Assembly: GCA_035319125.1 (NCBI GenBank) | Contig: DATHDG010000042.1 | Coordinates: 1 to 52,647 of the forward strand | Direction of reading: 5' to 3' | Length of the DNA: 52,647 nucleotides | Origin: Fen-1308 sp035319125 | GTDB lineage: Bacteria > Nitrospirota > Thermodesulfovibrionia > Thermodesulfovibrionales > Dissulfurispiraceae | Shown here: positions 17,937 through 26,377 of the stretch, one piece after another | How the letters are laid out: each line of letters begins with the position of its first letter | How positions within the stretch are numbered: the first letter of the stretch is position 1 | The notes under the pieces: model-generated | Told to the model about the DNA's origin: nothing | The model's database searches: none | Seen by the model: only the letters and a program-made list of their open reading frames with translations | Translations under genes and position numbers: made by a program

Positions 17937-18710
17937 ATGAAAGAAGATATTCTGACAATAAAGGGCATAGAGTTCAAATCCAGATTTTGGATTGGCACAG
18001 GCAAATATAAGGATTTCGAAGAGACGGCCAAGGCTATAGAAGCCTCCGGATCTGATGTTGTGACTGTTGCAGTCAGGAGGGTGAATATAACTGACAGAAA
18101 ATCGCCAAACCTTCTCGATTATATAAATCCGTCTAAATACAAGATCCTACCCAATACTGCGGGATGCTATAACGTGGAGGATGCCCTCAGATATTCTAGG
18201 CTGGCGAGGGAAGCCGGCGTATCAGATATGATAAAACTTGAGGTAATAGGCGATGAAAAGACGTTATTCCCGGATGTAATAGGACTTTTAAAGGCTACTG
18301 AGATCCTTGCAAAAGAAGGATTTATTGTTTTCCCTTATACAAACGATGATCCTGTTATGGCAAGGAGATTGGAAGATGCGGGAGCTGCAGCCGTTATGCC
18401 GCTGGGAGCTCCTATCGGATCCGGACTTGGCGTACGCAATCCATACAATATTAAGATCATTTTGGAATTCGCCAAGGTGCCGGTGATAGTAGATGCCGGC
18501 GTAGGTACCGCGTCTGATGCGGCAGTCGCAATGGAACTCGGTTGTGACGCAGTCCTTATAAATACTGCAGTTGCCGGCGCCAAAGAGCCTATATTAATGG
18601 CCGAGGCCATTAAACATGCTGTATTGGCAGGCAGGCTGGCTTTCAAAGCTGGAAGAATTTCAAAGAAATTATATGCTACTGCCAGTAGTCCAATTGAAGG
18701 TATGCTTTAA
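17937..18710 (+). CDS. thiG: Thiazole synthase
   Basis: Forms the thiazole phosphate of thiamine from deoxyxylulose 5-phosphate, dehydroglycine and ThiS thiocarboxylate. The 257-residue TIM barrel shows FWIGTGKYKDF, LPNTAGCYNVEDA, MIKLEVIGD with the likely Schiff-base lysine, PLGAPIGSGLGV and VDAGVGTASDAA. An in-frame ATG at 17925 exists, but the GGAGG ribosome site (17927-17931) lies within that extension and is well spaced for ATG 17937, which is taken as the start. ThiH/ThiO, which makes dehydroglycine, is not in the operon. Confidence 0.97.
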   Translation: MKEDILTIKGIEFKSRFWIGTGKYKDFEETAKAIEASGSDVVTVAVRRVNITDRKSPNLLDYINPSKYKILPNTAGCYNVEDALRYSRLAREAGVSDMIKLEVIGDEKTLFPDVIGLLKATEILAKEGFIVFPYTNDDPVMARRLEDAGAAAVMPLGAPIGSGLGVRNPYNIKIILEFAKVPVIVDAGVGTASDAAVAMELGCDAVLINTAVAGAKEPILMAEAIKHAVLAGRLAFKAGRISKKLYATASSPIEGML

Positions 18711-18712
18711 GT

Positions 18713-19354
18713 GTGGCAATAGAAGCTATTTATTTCAGGTTATATTTAATTACTGATAGAAGGATGTTTGATTCGGTTGAATCCTTCTGTAGAGTTGTTG
18801 AGCAGGCCCTCTCCGCTGGCGTTAAGGCATTGCAACTGAGAGAAAAGGATATGATGACGCGGGAATTGCTTGATCTATCATACAGAATGCGTGACTTATG
18901 CTGGCGATACGGGGCGAAGTTATATATTAACGACAGGTTGGATATTGCTCTCAGCGCGAGTGCCGATGGTATTCATGTCGGACGATCGAGCATTCCGTTA
19001 AAGGATCTTAGGCGTGTGGTTGGGACAAAGCTCAAGATCGGCTATTCTGCACATTCGACCGAAGAGGCCGTAGAGGCATATGATGACGGTGCTGACTTTA
19101 TTACACTTGGCCCAATCTTTCCAACGCCCTCAAAAATGCAATATGGCGATCCGGTTGGATTGAAGCCGCTAAGAGAAACAACGGAAAGGGTGGGCGTGCC
19201 GGTGTTTGGTATCGGTGGAATTAAATCAGGAAACATAAGTGAAGTTATGTCATGCGGAGCATCCGGCATCGCTTTAATCAGCGGCATACTTTCTGCCGGT
19301 GATCCGGCTGCATCTGCGCGCGAGTATCTTAAAAAGGTTGGTGAAAGAAAATGA
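18713..19354 (+). CDS. thiE: Thiamine-phosphate synthase
   Basis: Joins HMP pyrophosphate and thiazole phosphate into thiamine monophosphate. The 213-residue TIM barrel has YLITDRR, LQLREKDM, LYINDRLDIALSASADGIHVG, IGYSAHS, YITLGPIFPT-like FITLGPIFPTPSK and VFGIGGI. It uses a GTG start two bases after the thiG stop, with GAAGG within the thiG end as ribosome site. Its last four bases overlap the start of thiC (ATGA). Confidence 0.97.
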   Translation: MAIEAIYFRLYLITDRRMFDSVESFCRVVEQALSAGVKALQLREKDMMTRELLDLSYRMRDLCWRYGAKLYINDRLDIALSASADGIHVGRSSIPLKDLRRVVGTKLKIGYSAHSTEEAVEAYDDGADFITLGPIFPTPSKMQYGDPVGLKPLRETTERVGVPVFGIGGIKSGNISEVMSCGASGIALISGILSAGDPAASAREYLKKVGERK

Positions 19355-20634
19355 CAAGAATAGAACAAGCCCGAAAGGGCATTATCACTGCGGAGATGAA
19401 GGCTGTTGCCCTCGCTGAGCGTATAGAGCCTGAAAAGTTTGCTAACGATATATCGCAAGGGTTGTCAGTCATAACAAGGAACATCAATCATGATATCGCC
19501 CCGTTGGGAATAGGCAGGGGGCTGCGGACTAAGATAAATGCCAACATAGGCACGTCAAAAGACAGGATTTCTTTTGATGAAGAAATTCAGAAACTTGAAG
19601 TCCTGGTTAAATATGGCGCCGATGCGGTAATGGACTTGTCGACTGGAGGCGCCATCAGGGATTTGCGCAAGGCATTATTGGCCAGGTCACCTATAGCAGT
19701 TGGAACGGTGCCTATTTATGATGCGATCGTTCGCACTGTTGAGAAATATGGCTCTATTGCTAAGATGACGGTGGAACAGCTTTTCGAAGTCATAGAAGAT
19801 CACGCCAGAGATGGCGTGGATTTTATAACAGTACATTGCGGTATTACGCAACGGGCAATAGAGAGGCTTAAGTCAGACAGTCGTATCCTTGATGTTGTTA
19901 GCCGTGGTGGCGCTTTTCTGTTTGAGTGGATGATATACAATGAAAAAGAGAATCCGCTGTTTGAACAATATGATCGGCTTCTCGAGCTTGCTATGAGATA
20001 TGATCTGACTTTGAGTCTTGGAGACGGGTTCAGGCCTGGATGCCTGGCTGATGCAACGGATAGAAGTCAGCTTGAGGAACTGGTCACACTCGGTGAATTA
20101 AGGGATAGAGCTTTAGCTGCCGGCGTTCAGACCATTATTGAAGGTCCTGGGCATGTCCCTCTGAACCAGGTTGAAATGAATATCAGACTGCAAAAAGAGA
20201 TCTGCAAAGGGGCGCCTTTTTACGTGCTCGGTCCTCTGGTTACTGATATTGCCATGGGATATGACCATATTGCAGCGGCGATAGGTGGTGCTATTGGAGG
20301 AGCTGCCGGGGCTGATTTCCTGTGTTATGTTACTCCAGCGGAGCATATCAGGCTGCCCAACATTGAAGATGTCAGGGAAGGTGTTATCGCTTCTAAGATT
20401 GCGGCTCATGCAGCTGATATTGCAAAGGGTGTTCCCGGAGCTATTGACAAGGATATACAAATGGCGCACTGCAGAAAGAATCTTGACTGGGAGGGCCAGA
20501 TATCTCTGAGTTTCAATCCTACCCGGGTTAGAGAATGGAGGGGCGAAGTGCCGCCATCTGTTAATGAGGTGTGTAGTATGTGCGGAGAATTCTGCGCAAT
20601 CAAGACAGTCGAAAGGGCATTGCGCAAGAGATAA
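19351..20634 (+). CDS. thiC: Phosphomethylpyrimidine synthase ThiC
   Basis: Radical SAM enzyme that rearranges aminoimidazole ribotide to HMP phosphate, the pyrimidine of thiamine. At 427 residues it is the short form lacking the N-terminal domain of the E. coli-type protein, as in many anaerobes and archaea. Motifs include NINHDIAPLGIG, ADAVMDLSTGG, EGPGHVPL and the C-terminal cluster motif C408-x2-C411-x3-C415, which is unusual among radical SAM enzymes in lying at the C terminus. Last gene of the TPP-controlled operon; it converges on the HD-domain gene. Confidence 0.97.
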   Translation: MTRIEQARKGIITAEMKAVALAERIEPEKFANDISQGLSVITRNINHDIAPLGIGRGLRTKINANIGTSKDRISFDEEIQKLEVLVKYGADAVMDLSTGGAIRDLRKALLARSPIAVGTVPIYDAIVRTVEKYGSIAKMTVEQLFEVIEDHARDGVDFITVHCGITQRAIERLKSDSRILDVVSRGGAFLFEWMIYNEKENPLFEQYDRLLELAMRYDLTLSLGDGFRPGCLADATDRSQLEELVTLGELRDRALAAGVQTIIEGPGHVPLNQVEMNIRLQKEICKGAPFYVLGPLVTDIAMGYDHIAAAIGGAIGGAAGADFLCYVTPAEHIRLPNIEDVREGVIASKIAAHAADIAKGVPGAIDKDIQMAHCRKNLDWEGQISLSFNPTRVREWRGEVPPSVNEVCSMCGEFCAIKTVERALRKR

Positions 20635-20660
20635 TCTATCGCATTGTTAGGGTGAAATGA

Positions 20661-21221
20661 TTAGGACTTATCCGGACTAAACAATCTGAGCCAGGTTTCA
20701 AATATTCTAACCTTGTCATCACCATAATGACTTACCATTTTCATGACCTTTTCTGTTGACCTCGGACTTGTCAGGTGTGTCTTATCTTTTGAATAGAATT
20801 TGTCGGCAAAGCAGATGATTTGCTCTTCCAGGCTTAGAGGCAGCATATCGCGGAGAGGCAGGGGAAATGCGTTGCGGATAATATCGGCGCAGCCTAACCC
20901 TACGCCAACATGCCGCTCACAGACAAGAGCATGAGTTGGCAATCCTTCAGATTCCAAAATCACTCTGCCCAAATACCCGTGACAGATGTATGGATGCGGT
21001 CCAAAACATCCGATCTTGCGCAGATCGGTCTGGAAGATGCCGATATCGTGAAGCAAGGCTGCCTCTTCAATGAAAGCATAATCAGGATTCAGATGCTCAA
21101 GGCGCCGGGCAATCTCCAGCGACATCCGGGCAACTGCTTTACTATGTTCTGTAAGATAATAGTGTGACTCAGATCCCGGCTGGTAATACTTCTCAATTAT
21201 TGAAAGCGCATTCACATTCAT
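20661..21221 (-). CDS. HD-domain phosphohydrolase-like protein
   Basis: Protein of 186 residues with the metal-binding HD pattern: H26 in LTEHSKAV, H58-D59 in LLHDIG, downstream histidines in the 76-104 region (including H104) and D140 in CFADKFYSK. This fits the HDIG-type predicted phosphohydrolases with substrate unknown. The run ALLHDIGIFQT and ADKFYSKDK closely resemble uncharacterised HD proteins of the HDIG subfamily, not full RelA/SpoT or cyclic-di-GMP HD-GYP enzymes. It is single and divergent from nrdJ; no neighbour reveals its substrate. Confidence 0.85.
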   Translation of the reverse strand: MNVNALSIIEKYYQPGSESHYYLTEHSKAVARMSLEIARRLEHLNPDYAFIEEAALLHDIGIFQTDLRKIGCFGPHPYICHGYLGRVILESEGLPTHALVCERHVGVGLGCADIIRNAFPLPLRDMLPLSLEEQIICFADKFYSKDKTHLTSPRSTEKVMKMVSHYGDDKVRIFETWLRLFSPDKS

Positions 21222-21288
21222 ATTATATCAAACAGACTGTGGTGCTATCTCCTGCAATCAATTGATCAGCCATGCATCTAACACTTCA

Positions 21289-21317
21289 TTGTTGGGCCCA
21301 GCTATTGAGGATATACT
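21289..21317 (+). promoter_or_regulatory. Promoter of nrdJ
   Basis: TTGTTG (21289-21294), 17 bases, TATACT (21312-21317). The start would be near 21324, leaving a leader of about 15 bases that holds only an AGAGG ribosome site (21325-21329). There is no room for a cobalamin riboswitch or NrdR boxes downstream of this start. Confidence 0.5.
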
Positions 21318-21338
21318 GACAAGAAGAGGCAGTTATTA

Positions 21339-23054
21339 ATGAAGAGGGAGCTTGATTTGGAACTGACGGAAAATGCTCAGAAAGTCCTTAAAGCGCGCTA
21401 CTTGCTGAAGAACGCCTCCGGAGAAGTAACAGAAACAGCAGGCGAGATGTTCAGGCGGATTGCGCACAGTATTGCGGCGGCTGACAGTTTATATGGCGAA
21501 GATTCTTCTCGCTCTGAGGAAGTCTTTTATCAGATGCTCTCTTCGCTCAGATTTCTTCCGAATTCTCCGACAATCATGAACGCCGGCAAGTCTGGCGGCC
21601 AGCTAGCAGCGTGTTTTGTCCTGCCGGTGGAAGACTCGATGAAAAGCATATTTGACACGCTGAAAAATGCTGCATTGATACTGCAAAGTGGTGGCGGAAC
21701 CGGTTTTTCATTTTCCAGGTTGCGGCCAAAATCCGACACGGTGAAATCCACTGGTGGAGTTGCCAGCGGCCCGGTATCATTTATGAAAATATATAATACT
21801 GCCACTGATGTCATAAAGCAGGGAGGTGCACGACGAGGCGCCAATATGGGCATATTGAACGTGGACCATCCCGATATACTTGAATTCATTAGGCTTAAAA
21901 GAAAAAGCGGCGAGCTGAGCAATTTCAATATTTCCGTATCTGTGACAGATGACTTTATGGAAGCCGTGAAGAAAGACGCGGAATATAGACTTGTCAATCC
22001 CAGAACAGGAGCAACTACAAGCCGTGTGCGCGCAAGAAGTCTATTTGAGGAAATCGTGGAATCAGCCTGGCTGACAGGTGATCCAGGTCTTATCTTCATT
22101 GATAGCCTAAATAGAAGCAACCCGACTCCTGGTATCGGCAATTTCGAAAGCACGAATCCATGCGGCGAACAACCGCTGTTGCCATTTGAAGCCTGTGTGC
22201 TCGGCTCGATCAATCTTGCCAAATATGTTTCAGACTGCAAAATTGATTTTATATCGCTTGGAAAAGATGTAGCAGAAGCCGTGCATTTTCTTGACAATAC
22301 TATTGATGTAAATGCTTACCCTTTGCGGGAGATTGAATTGATGCACAAGGGAAACAGAAAGCTAGGACTCGGAGTAATGGGATGGGCTGACATGCTTATT
22401 CTTCTCAGGCTGCCCTATAATCAGAGAAGATCATATGAACTGGCGCGATCAGTTATGAAATTTATTCATGAAAAAGCAAGAAAGGCTTCAGCAGTTTTGG
22501 CCGCCAGGAGAGGAGAATTCCCTAATTTCAGCGGATCTGTTTATGACATGCCCGGAATGCCGAGATTGCGGAATGCTACACTTACCACAATAGCACCGAC
22601 CGGCACTCTTTCTATAATTGCAGGGTGCTCCAGCGGGATAGAGCCTATTTTTGCAATAGCATACAAGCGCCTTATTCTGGACACTACTTTGTACGATGTG
22701 CACAAGATTTTTGTAGATAGGGCAATTAAAGACGGTTTTTATTCGGAAGAGTTGATGACAAAAATTATGAAGAAGGGTACCCTCAGGGGGCTTAAGGAGA
22801 TACCTTCTGCAATACGAAGGCTTTTCAGAACGGCGCTGGAAATACCACCTGACGACCATTTGGAGATGCAGGCAGCTTTCCAGGAATTCACAGACAATGC
22901 GGTGTCAAAGACAATAAATCTCCCGGCACATGCAAAGAGAGAGGATGTATGGAAGACTTATCTTAAGGCGTACGAAAAAGGCCTGAAGGGCATAACGGTC
23001 TTTCGCTATGGCTCAAAGACGGGCACTCTAATGAAATTCAGTGACGCAGATTGA
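21339..23054 (+). CDS. nrdJ: Adenosylcobalamin-dependent (class II) ribonucleotide reductase
   Basis: Reduces ribonucleotides to deoxyribonucleotides using B12 to make the thiyl radical, with or without oxygen. Of 571 residues, C92 (AACFVLP) and C286 (EACVLGSINL) form the expected substrate-reducing pair. C275 in NPCGEQPL is the thiyl site, with N273 and E277; the 11-residue gap from 275 to 286 fits class II enzymes. LGLGVMGWADML and TIAPTGTLSIIAG are further motifs. The chain ends at GITVFRYGSKTG plus nine residues, with no cysteine in the last 100 or so residues. Many relatives carry a C-terminal CxxC shuttle there, so reduction of the active site must occur differently. Confidence 0.95.
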   Translation: MKRELDLELTENAQKVLKARYLLKNASGEVTETAGEMFRRIAHSIAAADSLYGEDSSRSEEVFYQMLSSLRFLPNSPTIMNAGKSGGQLAACFVLPVEDSMKSIFDTLKNAALILQSGGGTGFSFSRLRPKSDTVKSTGGVASGPVSFMKIYNTATDVIKQGGARRGANMGILNVDHPDILEFIRLKRKSGELSNFNISVSVTDDFMEAVKKDAEYRLVNPRTGATTSRVRARSLFEEIVESAWLTGDPGLIFIDSLNRSNPTPGIGNFESTNPCGEQPLLPFEACVLGSINLAKYVSDCKIDFISLGKDVAEAVHFLDNTIDVNAYPLREIELMHKGNRKLGLGVMGWADMLILLRLPYNQRRSYELARSVMKFIHEKARKASAVLAARRGEFPNFSGSVYDMPGMPRLRNATLTTIAPTGTLSIIAGCSSGIEPIFAIAYKRLILDTTLYDVHKIFVDRAIKDGFYSEELMTKIMKKGTLRGLKEIPSAIRRLFRTALEIPPDDHLEMQAAFQEFTDNAVSKTINLPAHAKREDVWKTYLKAYEKGLKGITVFRYGSKTGTLMKFSDAD

Positions 23055-23140
23055 TCCGTATTGTTTTTTGCTCCGACTGAGGCTCATGTTATTATATTTA
23101 ACATCGCATTAAAGCAAGTAAGCACTCAAGGAGGCTAAAG

Positions 23141-23857
23141 TTGTTACTCGGAGTGAATGTTGACCATATCGCTACAATACGGCAGGCGCGCAAAGGTATT
23201 GAGCCGGATCCTCTCATGGCTGCGACACTTGCAATACTTGGAGGCGCTGACGGCATCACTGTGCATCTTCGTGAAGACAGGAGACATATCCAGGATCGCG
23301 ATTTAATGCTTCTCAGGGAAATGGTTAACTGTGAACTTAATCTTGAGATGGCGGCAACGAGCGAGATGATAGGCATTGCTCTGAAAATTCGACCTGATAT
23401 GGTTACGCTCGTGCCGGAAAAGAGAATGGAGCTTACCACGGAAGGAGGATTGGACGTTCTCAGCCAGAAAAAACATTTGACGGATGCGGTCCGTAAGTTG
23501 AGAGAGTGCGGCATTCCGGTAAGTCTGTTTATCAATCCCGATATTACGGATGTGGATGCATCAAAGAAAATCGGAGCTGACATGGTCGAGATTCACACAG
23601 GCAACTATGCCAACGCGAGCGGAGCAAAGGCAAATAATGAGCTGCACCGGGTAATGGAATCTGTCAGAATTGCCCACAAGCACGGGTTAAGCGTAAACGC
23701 AGGGCATGGCCTGAACTATTTCAATGTAAAAGAAGTTGCATCGCTGGAAAATATCAGAGCTCTTTATATCGGACACAGCATAATATCTCGTGCTGTTCTG
23801 GTAGGCATGGAGCGCGCCGTGGGGGAAATGAAGGAGTTGATCAATAACCGTCGATGA
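23141..23857 (+). CDS. pdxJ: Pyridoxine 5'-phosphate synthase
   Basis: Closes the pyridoxine ring from deoxyxylulose 5-phosphate and 3-amino-1-hydroxyacetone phosphate in DXP-dependent vitamin B6 synthesis. The 238-residue TIM barrel has GVNVDHIATIRQARKG (4-19), GADGITVHLREDRRHI, MVTLVPEKR, EIHTGNYA and NAGHGLNY. A TTG start is preceded by a full AAGGAGG ribosome site (23128-23134) six bases before it. The end overlaps acpS by four bases, the common pdxJ-acpS pairing. Confidence 0.97.
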   Translation: MLLGVNVDHIATIRQARKGIEPDPLMAATLAILGGADGITVHLREDRRHIQDRDLMLLREMVNCELNLEMAATSEMIGIALKIRPDMVTLVPEKRMELTTEGGLDVLSQKKHLTDAVRKLRECGIPVSLFINPDITDVDASKKIGADMVEIHTGNYANASGAKANNELHRVMESVRIAHKHGLSVNAGHGLNYFNVKEVASLENIRALYIGHSIISRAVLVGMERAVGEMKELINNRR

Positions 23858-24231
23858 TCGCAGGAATAGGAACTGACATAGTCGAGATCGACCGAATCCG
23901 TCAGGCAGTTGGTAAATGGGGCGATAGATTTGTCAAAAGGATTTTCGTTGAGTCTGAATTATCTTATTGCTATTCGAAAAGGGATCCATTTCCAAGCCTA
24001 TCGGCACGTTTTGCAGCCAAAGAAGCTGCTGTCAAGGCTCTTTCAAGTCTTATAGCAAACGACCAGATTTTTATGAGTGATGTCATAATTAATAACGAGA
24101 TTTCAGGCAAGCCGTATATAGTTATCTCAGAGAGGGCATGTAAATATCTCGATGGCGATTTAACCTTTCATCTTACGCTTTCCCATGAACGGGGACATGC
24201 CGTCGCAACTGTTCTTGTTGAAAAGATGTAA
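23854..24231 (+). CDS. acpS: Holo-[acyl-carrier-protein] synthase
   Basis: Transfers phosphopantetheine from CoA to acyl carrier protein, activating fatty acid synthesis. The 125-residue protein has the magnesium-binding GIGTDIVEIDRI start and the second signature SARFAAKEAAVKAL, plus a C-terminal LSHERGHAVATVL strand. Length is typical. Its ATG overlaps the pdxJ stop (ATGA), so translation is coupled. Confidence 0.96.
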   Translation: MIAGIGTDIVEIDRIRQAVGKWGDRFVKRIFVESELSYCYSKRDPFPSLSARFAAKEAAVKALSSLIANDQIFMSDVIINNEISGKPYIVISERACKYLDGDLTFHLTLSHERGHAVATVLVEKM

Positions 24232-24340
24232 TTGCTCTGTCGAATCTTTATCGCACTCTTCGTAATATTTCATGGCGTTATTGGGAGGGATGCTAAATTA
24301 ACTTCAGGCTACTAATGAGCTGACTTGCCTACGTGCAGGG

Positions 24341-24370
24341 TTGAAGCACCTGTAATATAAAGGTTATAAT
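24341..24370 (+). promoter_or_regulatory. Promoter of the etfB-etfA-fabD operon
   Basis: TTGAAG (24341-24346), an 18-base spacer and a perfect TATAAT (24365-24370). It stands in the 180-base gap after acpS and about 44 bases before etfB; a GGGAGG ribosome site follows at 24402-24407. Confidence 0.65.
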
Positions 24371-24413
24371 TTTTTTCTACTTATAAAGCAATAATTTGTA
24401 TGGGAGGTTTTCT

Positions 24414-25196
24414 GTGAATTGCGTTGTTTGTATAAAGCAGGTTCCGGATACTGCTGAAGTCAGAATTAACCCAGAGACTAATACATTAATCAGGGAGGGT
24501 GTTCCCAGCATCATCAACCCGTATGACCTTCATGCGGTTGAAGCTGCTCTTCAGATTCGTGACGGAATCGGTGGCAAGGTTACCGTCATAACAATGGGGC
24601 CTCCCCAGGCCGAGGAAGCTCTCAGAGAAACTGTTTCTATGGGAGTGGATGAAGTGAAGCTTATTTCCGATCGTGCATTTGCGGGCTCCGATACCTGGGC
24701 GACATCGTATACGCTCTCAAGGGCTATTGAGAAGATTGGGTTTGACATAGTCATATGTGGAAAGCAGGCAATAGATGGCGATACTGCGCAAGTCGGCCCT
24801 GAAATTGCGGAATTCCTTGACATACCGCATATTGCATATGTGAAGAAGATCGAGGATATCACTTCGTCATCCATCAGGGTTCAACGTATGATGGACGATG
24901 GATATGATCTGGTTGAATCATCTGTCCCGGTCCTGTTAACAGTAGTTAAGGAGATCAATACGCCGAGACTGCCGTCACTGAAAGGGAAAATGGCAGCGAA
25001 AAAGGCTGTTATAGCAAAGATGGATATGAAATCAATAGAGGCGGATGAAGAAAAAGTTGGATTAAAGGGCTCGCCAACCCAGGTGAAGAATATCTTTGCA
25101 CCTCAGACAATAAAAGAAAAAAAGGTTCTTGAAGGCAATCTCGAACAACAGATAGACGCCATGATCGAAGAGCTCGGGAGGATGAAATGCGTATAA
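24414..25196 (+). CDS. etfB: Electron transfer flavoprotein beta subunit
   Basis: Beta chain of the heterodimeric ETF that carries electrons between acyl-CoA or other dehydrogenases and membrane or soluble acceptors. The 260 residues include the N-terminal CVKQVPD-like VVCIKQVPDTAEVRI, ALQIRDGIGGKVTVITMGP, VKLISDRAFAGSDT, and the ETF beta signature region VRMMDDG-like VQRMMDDGYDLVESSVP. The start is GTG 24414, six bases past a GGGAGG ribosome site; an upstream in-frame TTG (24396) lies before that site and is less likely. It overlaps etfA by ten bases. Confidence 0.95.
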   Translation: MNCVVCIKQVPDTAEVRINPETNTLIREGVPSIINPYDLHAVEAALQIRDGIGGKVTVITMGPPQAEEALRETVSMGVDEVKLISDRAFAGSDTWATSYTLSRAIEKIGFDIVICGKQAIDGDTAQVGPEIAEFLDIPHIAYVKKIEDITSSSIRVQRMMDDGYDLVESSVPVLLTVVKEINTPRLPSLKGKMAAKKAVIAKMDMKSIEADEEKVGLKGSPTQVKNIFAPQTIKEKKVLEGNLEQQIDAMIEELGRMKCV

Positions 25197-26377
25197 TCAT
25201 CAAGACCGAGATATGTTCGGGCTGCGGCGAGTGCGTCAGCTCGTGCCCGTTTGACTCTATTGAAATTAAAGATGGCAAAGCATTCATAAACGAATATTGC
25301 AACTTTTGCAGAACTTGCCTCAACGTATGCCCTGAAGGTGCCATTGTCGAGATCGAAGATGATCAGGGCGGAGTGAAGGCCGACCTTTCGGAATACAGGG
25401 GGGTCTGGGTCTTTGCAGAACAGAGAGAGGGCAAAATAGCCTCTGTCGCTGTTGAGCTTCTTGGTATTGGCAGGGTGCTTGCCGACGAACGCAACACCGA
25501 ACTTTCCGCTATACTTTTTGGTGCCGGTGATCCACAAGCGCATGAGCTTATTGCCTGGGGAGCTGATAAGGTATACCATGCTTCCGGTTTGGCGTTTGAC
25601 CGGTTCAGCGACGAACCATATGCGCAGATGCTCATCACGCTTGTACAGGAGCATAAACCTGAAATAGTTTTAGCCGGCGCTACCGCAATTGGAAGATCTT
25701 TTGTGCCGAGGGTCGCAGGAAGGCTAAAGACAGGACTTACGGCTGATTGCACAGCACTGGAAATTGATAAGGAATCGGGCAATCTTCTGCAAATACGACC
25801 TGCCTTTGGCGGCAATATTATGGCAACAATCCTTTGCCCGAATTATCGTCCTCAGATTGCTACAGTCAGACCAAGAGTGATGAAGAAAGGATCATATGAT
25901 CCAGGCAGAAGGGGCGAAATCATAGCTGTTACCGGCAACAGCATATCATCCAGGACGAAAGTGCTTGAGATAGTACAGGAGACTTCTGAATGCATGATCA
26001 ATCTGCAGGATGCTGAAATTATTGTATCCGGAGGAAGAGGGCTTGGAGGGCCCAATGGGTTTGAGCTGGTTAAAGAACTTGCTGGTCTTCTGGGCGGAAC
26101 CGTTGGAGCTTCGCGCGCCGCTGTTGATGAGGGGTGGATTCCATACAGGCATCAGGTCGGCCAGACTGGGAAGACTGTATGCCCCAAGATATATATAGCA
26201 TGCGGTATTTCGGGTGCAGTCCAGCACCTTGTAGGTATGCAATCATCCGATATTATTATTGCGATAAACAAGAACCCGGAGGCGCCGATATTCAATGTCG
26301 CAACTTATGGAATTATTGGTGACGTCAATGAAGTACTGCCGATGATGATCAGGAAACTCAAAGAGGTCAAGGCCTGA
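25187..26377 (+). CDS. etfA: Electron transfer flavoprotein alpha subunit with N-terminal 2[4Fe-4S] ferredoxin domain
   Basis: FAD-binding ETF alpha chain of 396 residues fused to an N-terminal ferredoxin-like domain (1-60). Eight cysteines in two C-x2-C-x2-C-x3-C runs are visible: C10, C13, C16, C20 and C38, C41, C44, C48. The ETF alpha part carries the FAD-binding signature PKIYIACGISGAVQHLVGM near residues 330-350. Fe-S-fused EtfA proteins are common in anaerobes and often pair with membrane FeS oxidoreductases or acyl-CoA dehydrogenases, neither of which is here. Whether this ETF bifurcates electrons cannot be decided by eye. Its stop overlaps the fabD start by one base. Confidence 0.95.
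   Translation: MRIIIKTEICSGCGECVSSCPFDSIEIKDGKAFINEYCNFCRTCLNVCPEGAIVEIEDDQGGVKADLSEYRGVWVFAEQREGKIASVAVELLGIGRVLADERNTELSAILFGAGDPQAHELIAWGADKVYHASGLAFDRFSDEPYAQMLITLVQEHKPEIVLAGATAIGRSFVPRVAGRLKTGLTADCTALEIDKESGNLLQIRPAFGGNIMATILCPNYRPQIATVRPRVMKKGSYDPGRRGEIIAVTGNSISSRTKVLEIVQETSECMINLQDAEIIVSGGRGLGGPNGFELVKELAGLLGGTVGASRAAVDEGWIPYRHQVGQTGKTVCPKIYIACGISGAVQHLVGMQSSDIIIAINKNPEAPIFNVATYGIIGDVNEVLPMMIRKLKEVKA

Noticed and set aside
21222..21338. Cobalamin riboswitch upstream of nrdJ
   Set aside because: The gap is only 117 bases, the predicted leader is about 15 bases, and no B12-box-like sequence was seen.
21530..22297. Open frame of 255 codons on the minus strand inside nrdJ
   Set aside because: It is antisense to conserved ribonucleotide reductase sequence, serine/proline-rich and without any domain pattern.
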